A stretch of 64,000 nucleotides of DNA from positions 1 to 64,000 of the forward strand of contig NZ_JADPFO010000007.1 of assembly GCF_015668515.1 (NCBI RefSeq), in the 5' to 3' direction. The notes beneath the pieces were generated by a model. The model had not been told where the DNA came from. It saw only the letters and a list, made by a program, of their open reading frames with translations, and made no database searches. Positions 38,530 to 47,707 of this stretch are shown piece by piece. Positions within the stretch are counted from its first letter, which is position 1, and every line of letters begins with the position of its first letter. The translations under genes and the position numbers were made by a program. The DNA comes from Paraclostridium tenue (lineage in GTDB: Bacteria; Bacillota; Clostridia; Peptostreptococcales; Peptostreptococcaceae).

Positions 38530-41100
38530 TTGAAGCTTAGTTTAAAATTAGCGATTGCTTATATGAAAGAACAAAAGGGAAGAACTATTGCACTAATAAC
38601 AAGTATAGCATTGGCAGTAATATTAGTACTTACGTTAAATGCCATACCAGAAACACAAAGTAAACTAGAAATAGAACAAGCATATAAAAATTTTAGTGAC
38701 TATCATGTTGAGTACAATGGATTAAAAAGTGATATAGTGAATAAATTAAAAAAAGATAAAGAAGTAACTGAAATTAATGATATTTTAGGGCTGGGGAAAA
38801 TCGTAGGTAAAAATGGAATATCATTACAATTAAATTCATATAGTAAAAATTTTTTACATTCTTATGGATATAAATTAATAAAAGGAACTACGCCTAAGAA
38901 TGTAAATGAAATAGTGCTAGAAGAGAAAGCATTAAAAGAAATGAATTTGAAGGATGATTTAAATCAAGAAATTGATTTTAAAATTGTAGAATATTATGTA
39001 GATAAAAATAATGAAAATCAAATATTTAGCAAGGATAAAAAATTTAAATTAGTGGGTATAGTAAAAAAACCAGAGGGATATTATACAAATTCAGATGGGT
39101 ACACAAACGAAAATGAATATTATGAAGTGAAGGCTTTTACAAAAGATAACCCTAATGAAGAAATTTTACCAAATAACTTAGTCACTCATAATGGTACATT
39201 GTATCTAAATACATCTAAACCTCATATTGGAAAGGTCTATGAAATGATAAACAAATATGGTTTAGATGAATCAAATTTTAGTATAAATGCACCATTAACA
39301 CAAGCTTTAAGTAATTATGAGATGTCAAAAGAAACTCTATATACAAAAAGACAAAAGTTATATCCTATGTTGTCAGCAACCTTAGTTATATGTAATATAT
39401 TTAGCATTGTTTTAATAGATATGACAAAACAAATAGGAATATTAAGAGCAATAGGTTTATCTAACAACAAAGTAAGACTTATGATAATTATAGAAAGTAT
39501 TGTAGTTTTATCATTAGGACTTTTATGTGGATTTTTATTAGGAATATTAGCAGCTTATTTAGGCTTTGCTATTATTTATGGAAAGATTGTAAACCTGTAT
39601 TTAAGTAAAGCTAGTATATTAGAACCTATGATAATGGCTAGTATATCTGTTTTAATATCTAGTTTAGTTCCAATATATAAAAGTGGAAAAATATCTCCTA
39701 TAGAAGCCATTAGAACTAGTGATAAAATTAATAAAAGACAAAAAAATAGATTTTACTATAAATTAATAAGAAAAATATTTGGGTTTACCGGAGAGATGGC
39801 TTATAAAAATTTATGGAGAAATAAGGTTAGAACTATATTATGTGTTATATCTATAAGTTTAGGTGGAGTGCTTTTTATAGATACGATAGCTATGGGAAAG
39901 AGTGAGGATAATAGTTTAGACAATAGTAGTATGCCTGTTATGATGATGGGAAAGAGTGATATAAAGTTAGCTTACAATTTTAATAATGTAGATTCTAATT
40001 TTGCAAAATATAGTAAAGATGAAATAGAAAAAATTTCAAAGATAAAGGAAGTACAAAGTTTAAATCCAATTATGGAGTTAAATGGATATTTTCTAACAAA
40101 TTCTGATGATTTAACAAAAAAATATAAAAGTTCAAATGGTATAGAAGATGAAAATAAAAAATTAGAAGAATATTTAGAAGTTGAAGGACACAGTATTGAT
40201 AGCTTAAAAAATTTAGATAAATATATTGAAGAGGGAAAAAATATCGATAACAAAAGTAAAGGAAACTATGCAAAAGCTTTAGTAACAAATTATTTTTATT
40301 CTATTCAAGATGCATCTCCTCATACTAAGTTGCTTAACAATATTAAAGTAGGAGACTTGATAGATATAAAAATACCAGTTATAAAAAATAATAAACTAGA
40401 ATATAAAAATGAAAAAATAGAAGTTGCTGGAATTTTAAATGGAGACTATGTTTTAAAAGAAGGTGGCCTTTCAGGCGGAATGAAAGTTGTTTTAAATGAA
40501 GATGATTTTAAAAATATAAGTGGGCGAGAAAATTACAATAAGTTAAATATTCAGATTGAAAAAGGTAGTGATAAAAAAGCTGAGAATGAAATAGAAAAGG
40601 TTATAAAAAACAACCCATTTTCAAAAATTGAAAGTAAGTATAATTACAAAAACTTCTATATAAAACAAACTGAAAAAAACACAAAAGAAACATTAGTAAT
40701 TGTAGCTTTAATACTTTTAATATCTTCTATAAATATATTATGCATAATAAAAGCTAATATGATGACTAGAATGAAAGAACTTTCAACATTAAGAGCAATA
40801 GGTATGAGCAGTAAAAAGCTTAAAAATATGATTATAAAAGAAAATTTAATGTATGCAATATTTGCATCTATAGTATCGAGTGTATTTGCAACTCATAGTA
40901 TTTACGAATTTACAAAAATGGTTAATGAAATACACAGACAAGGATTAGGTACAAATGAGGCTATGGTGTTTAAATTACCAATACTTGAAAGTGTAGAGTT
41001 CTTAATGGCATCTATAATAATGTGTTTAATAGCAGTATTTTTATGCAAAAATAAAATAGAAAAAATAAGTATAGTAGAAGGGTTAAATACAAATGAATAA
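38530..41100 (+). CDS. ABC transporter permease with two FtsX domains
   Basis: This 856-residue protein has an N-terminal membrane helix (ALITSIALAVILVLTLNA) and a first large extracytoplasmic region. A helix group near residues 270-390 carries an FtsX domain. A second inserted helix (about 430-450) and second outer region follow, with a final three-helix FtsX domain at 715-850 (ALILLISSINILCII). This duplicated MacB/YtrF-like form typifies exporters of peptides or lipoproteins and antimicrobial-peptide pumps. The start is TTG behind GGGAGG. The ATPase gene follows directly. Confidence 0.87.
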   Translation: MKLSLKLAIAYMKEQKGRTIALITSIALAVILVLTLNAIPETQSKLEIEQAYKNFSDYHVEYNGLKSDIVNKLKKDKEVTEINDILGLGKIVGKNGISLQLNSYSKNFLHSYGYKLIKGTTPKNVNEIVLEEKALKEMNLKDDLNQEIDFKIVEYYVDKNNENQIFSKDKKFKLVGIVKKPEGYYTNSDGYTNENEYYEVKAFTKDNPNEEILPNNLVTHNGTLYLNTSKPHIGKVYEMINKYGLDESNFSINAPLTQALSNYEMSKETLYTKRQKLYPMLSATLVICNIFSIVLIDMTKQIGILRAIGLSNNKVRLMIIIESIVVLSLGLLCGFLLGILAAYLGFAIIYGKIVNLYLSKASILEPMIMASISVLISSLVPIYKSGKISPIEAIRTSDKINKRQKNRFYYKLIRKIFGFTGEMAYKNLWRNKVRTILCVISISLGGVLFIDTIAMGKSEDNSLDNSSMPVMMMGKSDIKLAYNFNNVDSNFAKYSKDEIEKISKIKEVQSLNPIMELNGYFLTNSDDLTKKYKSSNGIEDENKKLEEYLEVEGHSIDSLKNLDKYIEEGKNIDNKSKGNYAKALVTNYFYSIQDASPHTKLLNNIKVGDLIDIKIPVIKNNKLEYKNEKIEVAGILNGDYVLKEGGLSGGMKVVLNEDDFKNISGRENYNKLNIQIEKGSDKKAENEIEKVIKNNPFSKIESKYNYKNFYIKQTEKNTKETLVIVALILLISSINILCIIKANMMTRMKELSTLRAIGMSSKKLKNMIIKENLMYAIFASIVSSVFATHSIYEFTKMVNEIHRQGLGTNEAMVFKLPILESVEFLMASIIMCLIAVFLCKNKIEKISIVEGLNTNE

Positions 41101-41116
41101 AGGTGGGGATTTTGTG

Positions 41117-41794
41117 ATGAATATATTAGATATAATAAATTTAAATAAAACTTATGGTAAAGGTGAAAATAAAGTACACGCATTAAAAGATATAAATTTA
41201 TCTATAGAAAAAGGAAAATTTACAGCTATAATAGGTCCTAGCGGAAGCGGCAAAAGTAGTCTTTTAAACTGTATAGCAGGATTAGATAATATATCATCAG
41301 GAAAAGTTCTTTTAAATGGAAAAGACATTTCAACTTTAAATGAAAATAAGTTATCAAAATTAAGAAGCGAAGAATTTGGATTCATATTTCAAAGCTTTAA
41401 CTTAATACCAGTTATAAATGTATATGAGAATATAGTACTTCCAATATCAATAGATGATAAAAAAGTAGATAAAGAATATATAAATAATATAATTGAGAAA
41501 TTAGGACTTAAAGATAAAATTAATAAATTTCCAAATGAATTAAGTGGAGGGCAACAGCAAAGAGTTGCTATTGCAAGAGCCTTAGCCAATAAGCCAAAAA
41601 TTATTTTTGCAGATGAGCCAACAGGAAATTTAGATAGCAAAACAACAGAAGAAGTAATGGATTTATTAGAAAGTTGTGTTAAAAAATTTGGACAAACATT
41701 AGTTATGATAACTCATAATAATGAAATTGCTAAAACAGCAGATATTTGTATTGAGATTAAAGATGGACAAATAATAAAAAATTCACAGAAATAA
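41117..41794 (+). CDS. ABC transporter ATP-binding protein (MacB/LolD type)
   Basis: This 225-residue ATPase has Walker A (GPSGSGKSSLLN), Q loop (FQSFNLIP), signature (ELSGGQQQRVAIARAL), Walker B (IIFADEPTGNLD) and H loop (MITHNN), so it should be active. It powers the adjoining duplicated FtsX permease. The ATG at 41117 has GGGG eight bases upstream. The in-frame ATG at 41093 lies inside the permease gene. Confidence 0.92.
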   Translation: MNILDIINLNKTYGKGENKVHALKDINLSIEKGKFTAIIGPSGSGKSSLLNCIAGLDNISSGKVLLNGKDISTLNENKLSKLRSEEFGFIFQSFNLIPVINVYENIVLPISIDDKKVDKEYINNIIEKLGLKDKINKFPNELSGGQQQRVAIARALANKPKIIFADEPTGNLDSKTTEEVMDLLESCVKKFGQTLVMITHNNEIAKTADICIEIKDGQIIKNSQK

Positions 41795-41831
41795 TCAAAA
41801 AAATAGCTAAGATAGAAAATAACTAGATTTT

Positions 41832-42827
41832 CTACTTAGCTGTTTTTTGTTCCCACCTTAAATCATTTCCTATAAACTTAACCATTCTAAATCTATCAAA
41901 CACTCTAGAGAATATTCTTTGAGCATAAATATCGCCTAATTGCATAGGTGATAAATTAGTTGAAATTATAGTTTTCTTTCCTGATAACAATCTAGTATTT
42001 AATATGTTAAATAACTCACTGTTAGTAAAAGAATTAGTAAGTTCAGTTCCTAAATCATCTATAATTAATAAATCACAATCAAATAAATTATTATAATTAT
42101 CTTTAGTTATATGATCATGTGTATTTTTAAACTTGTAATCTTCTATAATCTCAAACATTTTAAATGCAGTTTGATAAATAACTAAATGCCCTTTATCTAA
42201 AAGTTCTTTAGCAATACAGTTACACATAAAACTTTTACCTAAACCAGTATCTCCATAAAAAAGCATATTCTCATCATTATCTTTATCGAAGTTTATAACA
42301 AACCCTTCACATATAGATAAAATTTCTAATATATTTTCTCGTGGAGATAAACCAGAAGACTCATCTCTTTGAGTAGAGAAAATAGAGTCATCAAATGTTG
42401 AAAAATTTTGATGATATAAAACTCTTGATAAATTAGACATATTATAAGCTTCATTTACTATTTTTTGTTTTAAGCAATTACATTTATGTCCATTTGATAA
42501 AAAGCCTGTATCTTTGCACATAACACAATCATGTTTAAGGTTTAGATATCCTTTTGGAACTTTATTATCTAGAAGCATAAGTTCTTTTTTTTGTTTTAAT
42601 TCATCCATTCTTAACTTAGCTTCATTTAATATAGATTCTTTATCATTTGGATTTAACAAAACTAATTTAGCAAGTTTTAAGCCTATTTGGCCTATTTCAT
42701 CATCTATATCTTTAATTTCAGGTATTCTAGAATAAACTTTCTTTTTTCTTTCATTTAATTCACGTTCAGATTGTTCTCTTTTTCTCTCATAGGAAGTAAG
42801 TATTTCTCTTAATGTTGATTCTTTCAT
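41832..42827 (-). CDS. dnaI: Helicase loader DnaI/DnaC-like ATPase
   Basis: This 331-residue protein has an N-terminal helical part, a zinc-binding CVMCKDTGF...CNC cluster (about 102-120) and a AAA+ domain with Walker A (YGDTGLGKSFMCN) and Walker B (LLIIDDLGTE). It loads the DnaB hexamer at the origin. C. difficile, as I recall, has the same loader near its helicase. It follows a DnaD-like gene by 22 bases on the minus strand, so both initiation factors are co-transcribed. Confidence 0.92.
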   Translation of the reverse strand: MKESTLREILTSYERKREQSERELNERKKKVYSRIPEIKDIDDEIGQIGLKLAKLVLLNPNDKESILNEAKLRMDELKQKKELMLLDNKVPKGYLNLKHDCVMCKDTGFLSNGHKCNCLKQKIVNEAYNMSNLSRVLYHQNFSTFDDSIFSTQRDESSGLSPRENILEILSICEGFVINFDKDNDENMLFYGDTGLGKSFMCNCIAKELLDKGHLVIYQTAFKMFEIIEDYKFKNTHDHITKDNYNNLFDCDLLIIDDLGTELTNSFTNSELFNILNTRLLSGKKTIISTNLSPMQLGDIYAQRIFSRVFDRFRMVKFIGNDLRWEQKTAK

Positions 42828-42849
42828 GTAATCACCTACCTAAAATAAA

Positions 42850-43908
42850 TTATCTAAATTTACCTTTTTGACTTTCTTGAAGTATTTTCTCTAATTCATC
42901 AGGACTATATTTAGTAAAAGTCTGATTTATATTATGGAATCTAGTTTTAACTTGCTTAGCATTATTTTTAGATTCATTTGAATTAGCTCTTTTTATATCT
43001 GATTTACGTTTAAATTCATCTTCAGATACTCTTAAGTCTTCTAATGTTTTAATATTTTTTTCATTCCAACTTTTAACTATACCATTAATATAAGATATAG
43101 AAGGATTAGAGATATTTTTAGACTTAGAACAAGCTTCTAAAATAAGTTCTATATCAAATTTATATTTATCAAACCAAATATCCATAAGTTCTTTCTCAGA
43201 TCTTGTAGGTTGTCTAGAAAATCCAAGCTCGTTAAATACTGTTTTATACATCATAAATCTTTTGCTTCTTTCAGCAAAACTGTTTTGCACTTCTTCAGGA
43301 GTATACAGATTAGCATCGTACCAATTTCTAATAATTCCTTCTATATAACTTACTGGTTTAGACGTTCCTGTTTGTTCTTTAACATGTTCATAAGCGCATA
43401 AAATCATATCTGTACTCATATTATACTTGTCCATAATATCCAAGATTGAAATTTTTTCACTAGGTTGAAGGTGTCTACCAACAACTTGATTTATACAATT
43501 AAACATTTTTCTAACTTGAAGATTTTCACCTGCTGAAACAATGCTATTAACGTCAGATTTTATAGATTGATTTGGATTTAATATATTATCCATATATATT
43601 TTTTTCAAATCTAAAAATTCTATTGAAAAATTAAAATCATCACTACCTTCATTTTTATGCTTTTTAACTAATTTTTTTTCTTCCCAGAAATCCCAAGCTG
43701 CTAATACATCAGATAAGGGTATATTTAAATTCCTTGCAATAGAATTATTGTTAAATTTAGGGTTAGAAGTCATATCGCAAGCATATCTATATCCTAAAAG
43801 ATAAACTTGTACGTATAATCCATTAGCCATTGGCATAAATATATCTATAAATATGTTATCAATAGTAGTTTGGCCTAAATCTATTTCATTGACTTCTTTA
43901 AAAAACAT
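42850..43908 (-). CDS. DnaD-domain replication initiation protein
   Basis: This 352-residue protein has an N-terminal winged-helix-like part (IARNLNIPLSDVLAAWDFWE) and two DnaD/DnaB2 domains (about residues 140-210 and 225-300). The domains are recognisable by YIEGIIRNWYDANLYT and YINGIVKSWNEKNIKT. This is the DnaB/DnaD family of Bacillus nomenclature, which remodels origin DNA and recruits the loader. It is upstream of and coupled to the loader gene. A possible promoter lies in the 99-base divergent gap to the peptidase gene. Confidence 0.85.
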   Translation of the reverse strand: MFFKEVNEIDLGQTTIDNIFIDIFMPMANGLYVQVYLLGYRYACDMTSNPKFNNNSIARNLNIPLSDVLAAWDFWEEKKLVKKHKNEGSDDFNFSIEFLDLKKIYMDNILNPNQSIKSDVNSIVSAGENLQVRKMFNCINQVVGRHLQPSEKISILDIMDKYNMSTDMILCAYEHVKEQTGTSKPVSYIEGIIRNWYDANLYTPEEVQNSFAERSKRFMMYKTVFNELGFSRQPTRSEKELMDIWFDKYKFDIELILEACSKSKNISNPSISYINGIVKSWNEKNIKTLEDLRVSEDEFKRKSDIKRANSNESKNNAKQVKTRFHNINQTFTKYSPDELEKILQESQKGKFR

Positions 43909-44007
43909 TTCATCACCTCAAATTGATTATATCATAAAATCTATTACAAATTTATGATGTAGAGAATTAAAAAAAATATTCATTAAACACAAAGGGGAGG
44001 AATTTAA

Positions 44008-45471
44008 TTGATTATTGACTTTAGAAAAAAGACTAGAATATTTATATCTTTTTTTATGGTAATTACTATTTTTATGGCAGGTATAGTTTATTTTAATAAA
44101 GAAAGATATACACAAGTTTTAAACATAAAAAATGAAGCTAAAAGTAGTTATACTATGGATGTAATTCTTGAAGATGAAAGTAAAAGGTTAATGTGTAATC
44201 AAAATATAAAGTACATAAATAATCAAAATAAAAATTTAAAAAGTTTATATTTTCATATATACCCAAATGCTTTTTCAAAGGAAGAATTTACACCATTTGA
44301 GAAATCCCAAATGAAACAAGCATATCCAAATGGATTTAATGAAGGATATATAGATATTCAAAATATATTAATTGGAGATAAAAAAGTAAAATACACTATA
44401 ACAGGTGAAAAAGAAGATATCTTAGAGTTAAAATTAGACAAACCACTAAAGCCTAATGAGACGGTATCTATAGATATGAAATTTAATGTAAAAATTCCAA
44501 ATTCAATAGGTAGATTTGGATATGGGGATAATACAATAAATGTTACTAATTGGTTTCCTATTGCATGTGTCTATGATGATAAAGGATGGAACAACAAAAG
44601 CTATGAAACAATAGGAGATCCATTTTATAGTGATACTAGTGACTTTAAAGTGACAATATTAGCTCCTGCTGAGTATAAAATTGGATCCACAGGAAAAGTT
44701 ACTGAATCTAAAACTGATCATAAAAAGTCAATGTATACAATTGAGGCTAAAAATGTACGTGATTTTGCTTTTTTACTAAGCAAAAAATTTAATGTAAAAA
44801 AAGATTATGTAGGAGATACAGAAATAGTTACATACAATTTAAATAATAAATTTTCAGATTTAGCTACTAAAATATCTAAAGAGTCTATAGAGATATTTAA
44901 TGATATGTTTGGTAAATACCCTTATAATATATATTCAGTTATAGCAAGTGATTTTTATATAGGGGGAATGGAATATCCTACATTGTCTATGATAGATGAG
45001 GGTCTATATACAAATAAAAACAAGTTTTTATTAGAGTATGTAATAGCTCATGAAACAGCTCATCAATGGTGGTATAGTGTAGTTGGAAATGATGAAGTTA
45101 GTGAACCATGGCTAGATGAAGCTTTGACAGAATATTCAACAATACTATACTTTGAAAAAAAATACGGAAAAAATATGGCAAATAATTTAATGGATACTAT
45201 GGTAACACAAACAAAATCTTATTCTAGTAAAGACATTTTTAAACCTTGCGATCAATATAAAAATTCAACAGAATATAGTTTGAATGTATATACTAAAGGA
45301 GCTGTTATATTTCACAGTATAAGGCAAGAAGTTGGAGATAAGGTGTTTTTTAATGTTTTAAAAGAATATTACAATACATATAAATTTAAAAATGCAAATG
45401 GAGCTCAATTTGTTGAGTTATGGAAAAAAAACGGAGTAGATATAGAAAATATAATAAATAAATATAAGTAA
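44008..45471 (+). CDS. M1 family zinc metallopeptidase, membrane-anchored
   Basis: This 487-residue protein starts with a short basic segment and one membrane helix (residues 9-28). A beta domain and an M1 catalytic domain follow. The zinc site is complete: His348, Glu349 and His352 in HETAHQWW, and Glu371 in WLDEA. A GGMEYP motif replaces the usual GAMEN. M1 enzymes are aminopeptidases. The single membrane helix suggests activity outside the cell or as an anchored enzyme. AGGGGAGG precedes the TTG/ATT-rich start region. Confidence 0.88.
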   Translation: MIIDFRKKTRIFISFFMVITIFMAGIVYFNKERYTQVLNIKNEAKSSYTMDVILEDESKRLMCNQNIKYINNQNKNLKSLYFHIYPNAFSKEEFTPFEKSQMKQAYPNGFNEGYIDIQNILIGDKKVKYTITGEKEDILELKLDKPLKPNETVSIDMKFNVKIPNSIGRFGYGDNTINVTNWFPIACVYDDKGWNNKSYETIGDPFYSDTSDFKVTILAPAEYKIGSTGKVTESKTDHKKSMYTIEAKNVRDFAFLLSKKFNVKKDYVGDTEIVTYNLNNKFSDLATKISKESIEIFNDMFGKYPYNIYSVIASDFYIGGMEYPTLSMIDEGLYTNKNKFLLEYVIAHETAHQWWYSVVGNDEVSEPWLDEALTEYSTILYFEKKYGKNMANNLMDTMVTQTKSYSSKDIFKPCDQYKNSTEYSLNVYTKGAVIFHSIRQEVGDKVFFNVLKEYYNTYKFKNANGAQFVELWKKNGVDIENIINKYK

Positions 45472-45475
45472 ATTT

Positions 45476-45517
45476 AAATTAGAGTCTTAAAAAATTTTTT
45501 AAGGCTCTAATTTTTTG
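45476..45517 (+). terminator. Terminator after the M1 peptidase gene
   Basis: TTAGAG.CTTAAAAAA and TTTTTTAAG.CTCTAA form a long stem with one mismatch, followed by TTTTTT. Confidence 0.88.
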
Positions 45518-45558
45518 GTATAATATAATCTATGATTATTAGAGAAAGAGGTGACCGC

Positions 45559-46353
45559 ATGCTAGAATATAGTTCTATAGGAAGTGGGAGTAGCGGAAAT
45601 TGTCATTATATTGGATATAAGAATACTAAGGTTCTAGTTGATGCAGGCCTTAGCGGTAAAAGGATAACAACTAATTTAAAAGATTTAGATATAGATATAA
45701 ACAAAATAAAGGGAATATTTATAACACATGAACATTCAGACCATATAAAAGGTGCAGGAATATTATCTAGAAAATTTGATATACCTATATTTGCGAATGT
45801 GAAAACATGGTGTGCAATGAAAGACAAGATAGGGGATATAAAAGATAAAAACATGAAAGTTTTTGAAAATGATAAAACTTATTCTTTAGATGATTTAATA
45901 ATAAGACCATTTTCAACATCACATGACTCTGCTGATTCTGTAGGATATAATTTCTATAATGATAAGCAGGAAAAGATATCTATAGCAACAGACATAGGGT
46001 GTATAACTGAAAATCTAAAAAAGCATTTATATAAATCAAAATTAGTAGTATTAGAGTCTAATTACGACCCTAATATGCTTATGATGGGATCTTATCCGTA
46101 TGCATTAAAGAAAAGAGTTATGTCTGAAACAGGACACTTATCTAATGAAGAAGCTGCAAAGTTTTGTGTAGAATTAGTAAATCAAGGTACAGAGTCTATA
46201 TTGCTTGCACATTTAAGTAAAGAAAATAACTTCCCTGAGTTAGCATATGAAACTTCTAAGGGTGTATTATTGCAAAATAATATGATAATTGGACAAGATC
46301 TTAAGTTAGATGTTCTTTTAAGAGAAGATGCATCAGATATATATAGATTATAA
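45559..46353 (+). CDS. walJ: MBL-fold hydrolase of the WalJ/YycJ type
   Basis: This 264-residue metallo-beta-lactamase-fold protein has SIGSGSSGNCHYI at the start, the metal motif THEHSDH near residue 66, and later STSHD and a C-terminal LAHLSKENN. WalJ/YycJ proteins are encoded in the walRK operon of Bacillales. Here walRK is not present and rlmH follows, matching the order at the end of that operon. The ATG at 45559 has AGAGGTGA upstream. The in-frame ATG at 45532 lacks a ribosome site. Confidence 0.87.
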   Translation: MLEYSSIGSGSSGNCHYIGYKNTKVLVDAGLSGKRITTNLKDLDIDINKIKGIFITHEHSDHIKGAGILSRKFDIPIFANVKTWCAMKDKIGDIKDKNMKVFENDKTYSLDDLIIRPFSTSHDSADSVGYNFYNDKQEKISIATDIGCITENLKKHLYKSKLVVLESNYDPNMLMMGSYPYALKKRVMSETGHLSNEEAAKFCVELVNQGTESILLAHLSKENNFPELAYETSKGVLLQNNMIIGQDLKLDVLLREDASDIYRL

Positions 46354-46368
46354 TGATTGGAGAAATTT

Positions 46369-46848
46369 ATGAATATAACTGTAATAAGTGTAGGAAAGCT
46401 TAAAGAAAAATACTTAAAGTTAGGGATAGAAGAATTTAGTAAAAGATTATCTAAGTATTGTAAATTAGATATGATAGAACTAGATGATGAAAAATGTCCT
46501 GAGAATTTAAGCGATAAAGACATGGAGATTGTTAAAAGTAAAGAAGGTAATAAGATTTTAAGTAAGATAAAAAATAATAGTTATGTTATAGCTTTAGCGA
46601 TAGATGGGAAAAATTTATCATCTGAAGAATTAGCTAGTACTATTAGTAACTTGGCTGTAAGAGGCAATAGTCATATAACTTTTGTTATAGGTGGGTCTTT
46701 AGGGATTTCAAGTGAAGTTTTAAAAAGAGCTGATTATAAGTTATCTTTTTCTAAGATGACATTCCCTCATCAATTAATGAAGTTAATACTTTTGGAACAA
46801 GTATATAGAGCTTTTAGGATAAATAATAATGAACCGTATCATAAGTAA
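46369..46848 (+). CDS. rlmH: 23S rRNA (pseudouridine1915-N3)-methyltransferase RlmH
   Basis: This 159-residue SPOUT methyltransferase begins [16 protein letters not shown], with the knot motif [17 protein letters not shown] and the C-terminal [20 protein letters not shown] ending EPYHK. It methylates the pseudouridine at 1915 in 23S rRNA. The ATG at 46369 has TTGGAGA upstream; the in-frame TTG at 46357 is part of that site. The stop lies inside the terminator stem. Confidence 0.95.
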   Translation: MNITVISVGKLKEKYLKLGIEEFSKRLSKYCKLDMIELDDEKCPENLSDKDMEIVKSKEGNKILSKIKNNSYVIALAIDGKNLSSEELASTISNLAVRGNSHITFVIGGSLGISSEVLKRADYKLSFSKMTFPHQLMKLILLEQVYRAFRINNNEPYHK

Positions 46849-46866
46849 TTGATACGGTTTTTATTT
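46832..46866 (+). terminator. Terminator after rlmH
   Basis: AACCGTATCA and TGATACGGTT surround an eight-base loop and are followed by TTTATTTAT. The rlmH stop codon is in the loop. Confidence 0.85.
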
Positions 46867-46941
46867 ATAGTTAGACTTTAATAATAAATATAGAACTAAT
46901 TGTAGGATTATACTAAAAATTTATATATTAAATTAGTAGCA

Positions 46942-46976
46942 CTCTCCTTACAGATGAATATCATAATATTGGAGAG
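46942..46976 (+). promoter_or_regulatory. Hairpin covering the ribosome site of the next gene
   Basis: CTCTCC (46942-46947) can pair with GGAGAG (46971-46976), the ribosome binding site of the 107-residue gene. A nested AATAT / ATATT stem lies just inside. Whether it forms in the cell is unknown. Confidence 0.45.
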
Positions 46977-46989
46977 GAGATGGTTAAAA

Positions 46990-47313
46990 ATGAGTTTAGA
47001 AAAAAACAATAACAGAGATTTACAAAAGTTACGTGATAAATGTGAAAGGTTTTTGAATTATCATGCTATTTTCACAATGAAAGATGGAAGCACATTTGAT
47101 GGAATTATCGAAGATGTAGATAATGATTGTGTCATTATATTAGTCGGTGAAGATGTAATAGAACAAGAAGGTGGAAATCAATCTAATCAACAAAGACAAT
47201 ATGGACGCCCTAGAAGACATAGAAGATATAGACGTAGATCTTTCCCACTTGCTACTTTACTTGCATTATCATTATTATCTTACCCTTATATTGCACCACC
47301 GTTTCCTTATTAA
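46990..47313 (+). CDS. Small Sm-fold-like protein with basic and proline-tyrosine tail
   Basis: This 107-residue protein has a central segment FTMKDGSTFDGIIEDVDNDC followed by VIILVGEDV, which resembles an Sm-type beta barrel. An arginine-rich patch (RRHRRYRRR) precedes a hydrophobic C-terminus ending SYPYIAPPFPY. Similar small proteins with Y/P-rich tails are common in spore-formers, and several are spore-associated. That link is inference. The ATG at 46990 has GGAGAGGAG upstream. The gene is monocistronic with a terminator. Confidence 0.7.
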   Translation: MSLEKNNNRDLQKLRDKCERFLNYHAIFTMKDGSTFDGIIEDVDNDCVIILVGEDVIEQEGGNQSNQQRQYGRPRRHRRYRRRSFPLATLLALSLLSYPYIAPPFPY

Positions 47314-47348
47314 TCATTGATATTTAAAATTTAAATTATAATCACAAA

Positions 47349-47389
47349 TAATAAAGCTGCATCACTGATTAGTGGTGCAGTTTTATTAT
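47349..47389 (+). terminator. Terminator after the Sm-like gene
   Basis: CTGCATCACT and AGTGGTGCAG (one T-G pair) with extra A-T pairs form a long stem, followed by TTTTATTATT. Confidence 0.8.
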
Positions 47390-47562
47390 TGTAAAATATT
47401 ATTTAGTATTATAGGGACGAGATTCTAACTTAAAAATATTAGAGTAAACTATTTATCAATAAAAGTTTATTAAAATTTATTAGCATGTTTATACATAGGG
47501 TATAAAATTAAGTATAGAATAAATCTAGGTATTAAATTTATTATAGATAAGGTGAAGAATAT
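47390..47562. other. AT-rich intergenic stretch before a small reading frame
   Basis: I see no gene here. Weak TATA-like elements near 47500-47520 could form a promoter for the small frame and the TauE gene, but none has a good -35. Confidence 0.4.
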
Positions 47563-47694
47563 ATGAAGATTAACTTAAATGTAAATCAGTTAGATAGATG
47601 GGATATGGCATTAGGCGATATATTTACTGAATGCAATAGTGAACTAAAAGAAATGAACATAAGTTGTAGCAAGTTTTATCAAATAAAATCATAG
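47563..47694 (+). CDS. Possible 43-residue peptide
   Basis: An ATG preceded by AAGGTGAAG opens a 43-codon frame beginning MKINLNVNQLDRWDMALGDI and ending with two cysteines and QIKS. No family is recognised. It stops 13 bases before the TauE-type gene, and the ribosome site of that gene directly follows its stop codon, as expected for two coupled genes. It could equally be a chance leader frame. Confidence 0.5.
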   Translation: MKINLNVNQLDRWDMALGDIFTECNSELKEMNISCSKFYQIKS

Positions 47695-47707
47695 GAGAAT
47701 TAAGTAA

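Noticed and set aside
46925-46985. Sporulation sigma-E or sigma-K promoter before the Sm-like gene
   Set aside because: CATAATATT resembles part of the -10, but no convincing -35 lies at the right distance.
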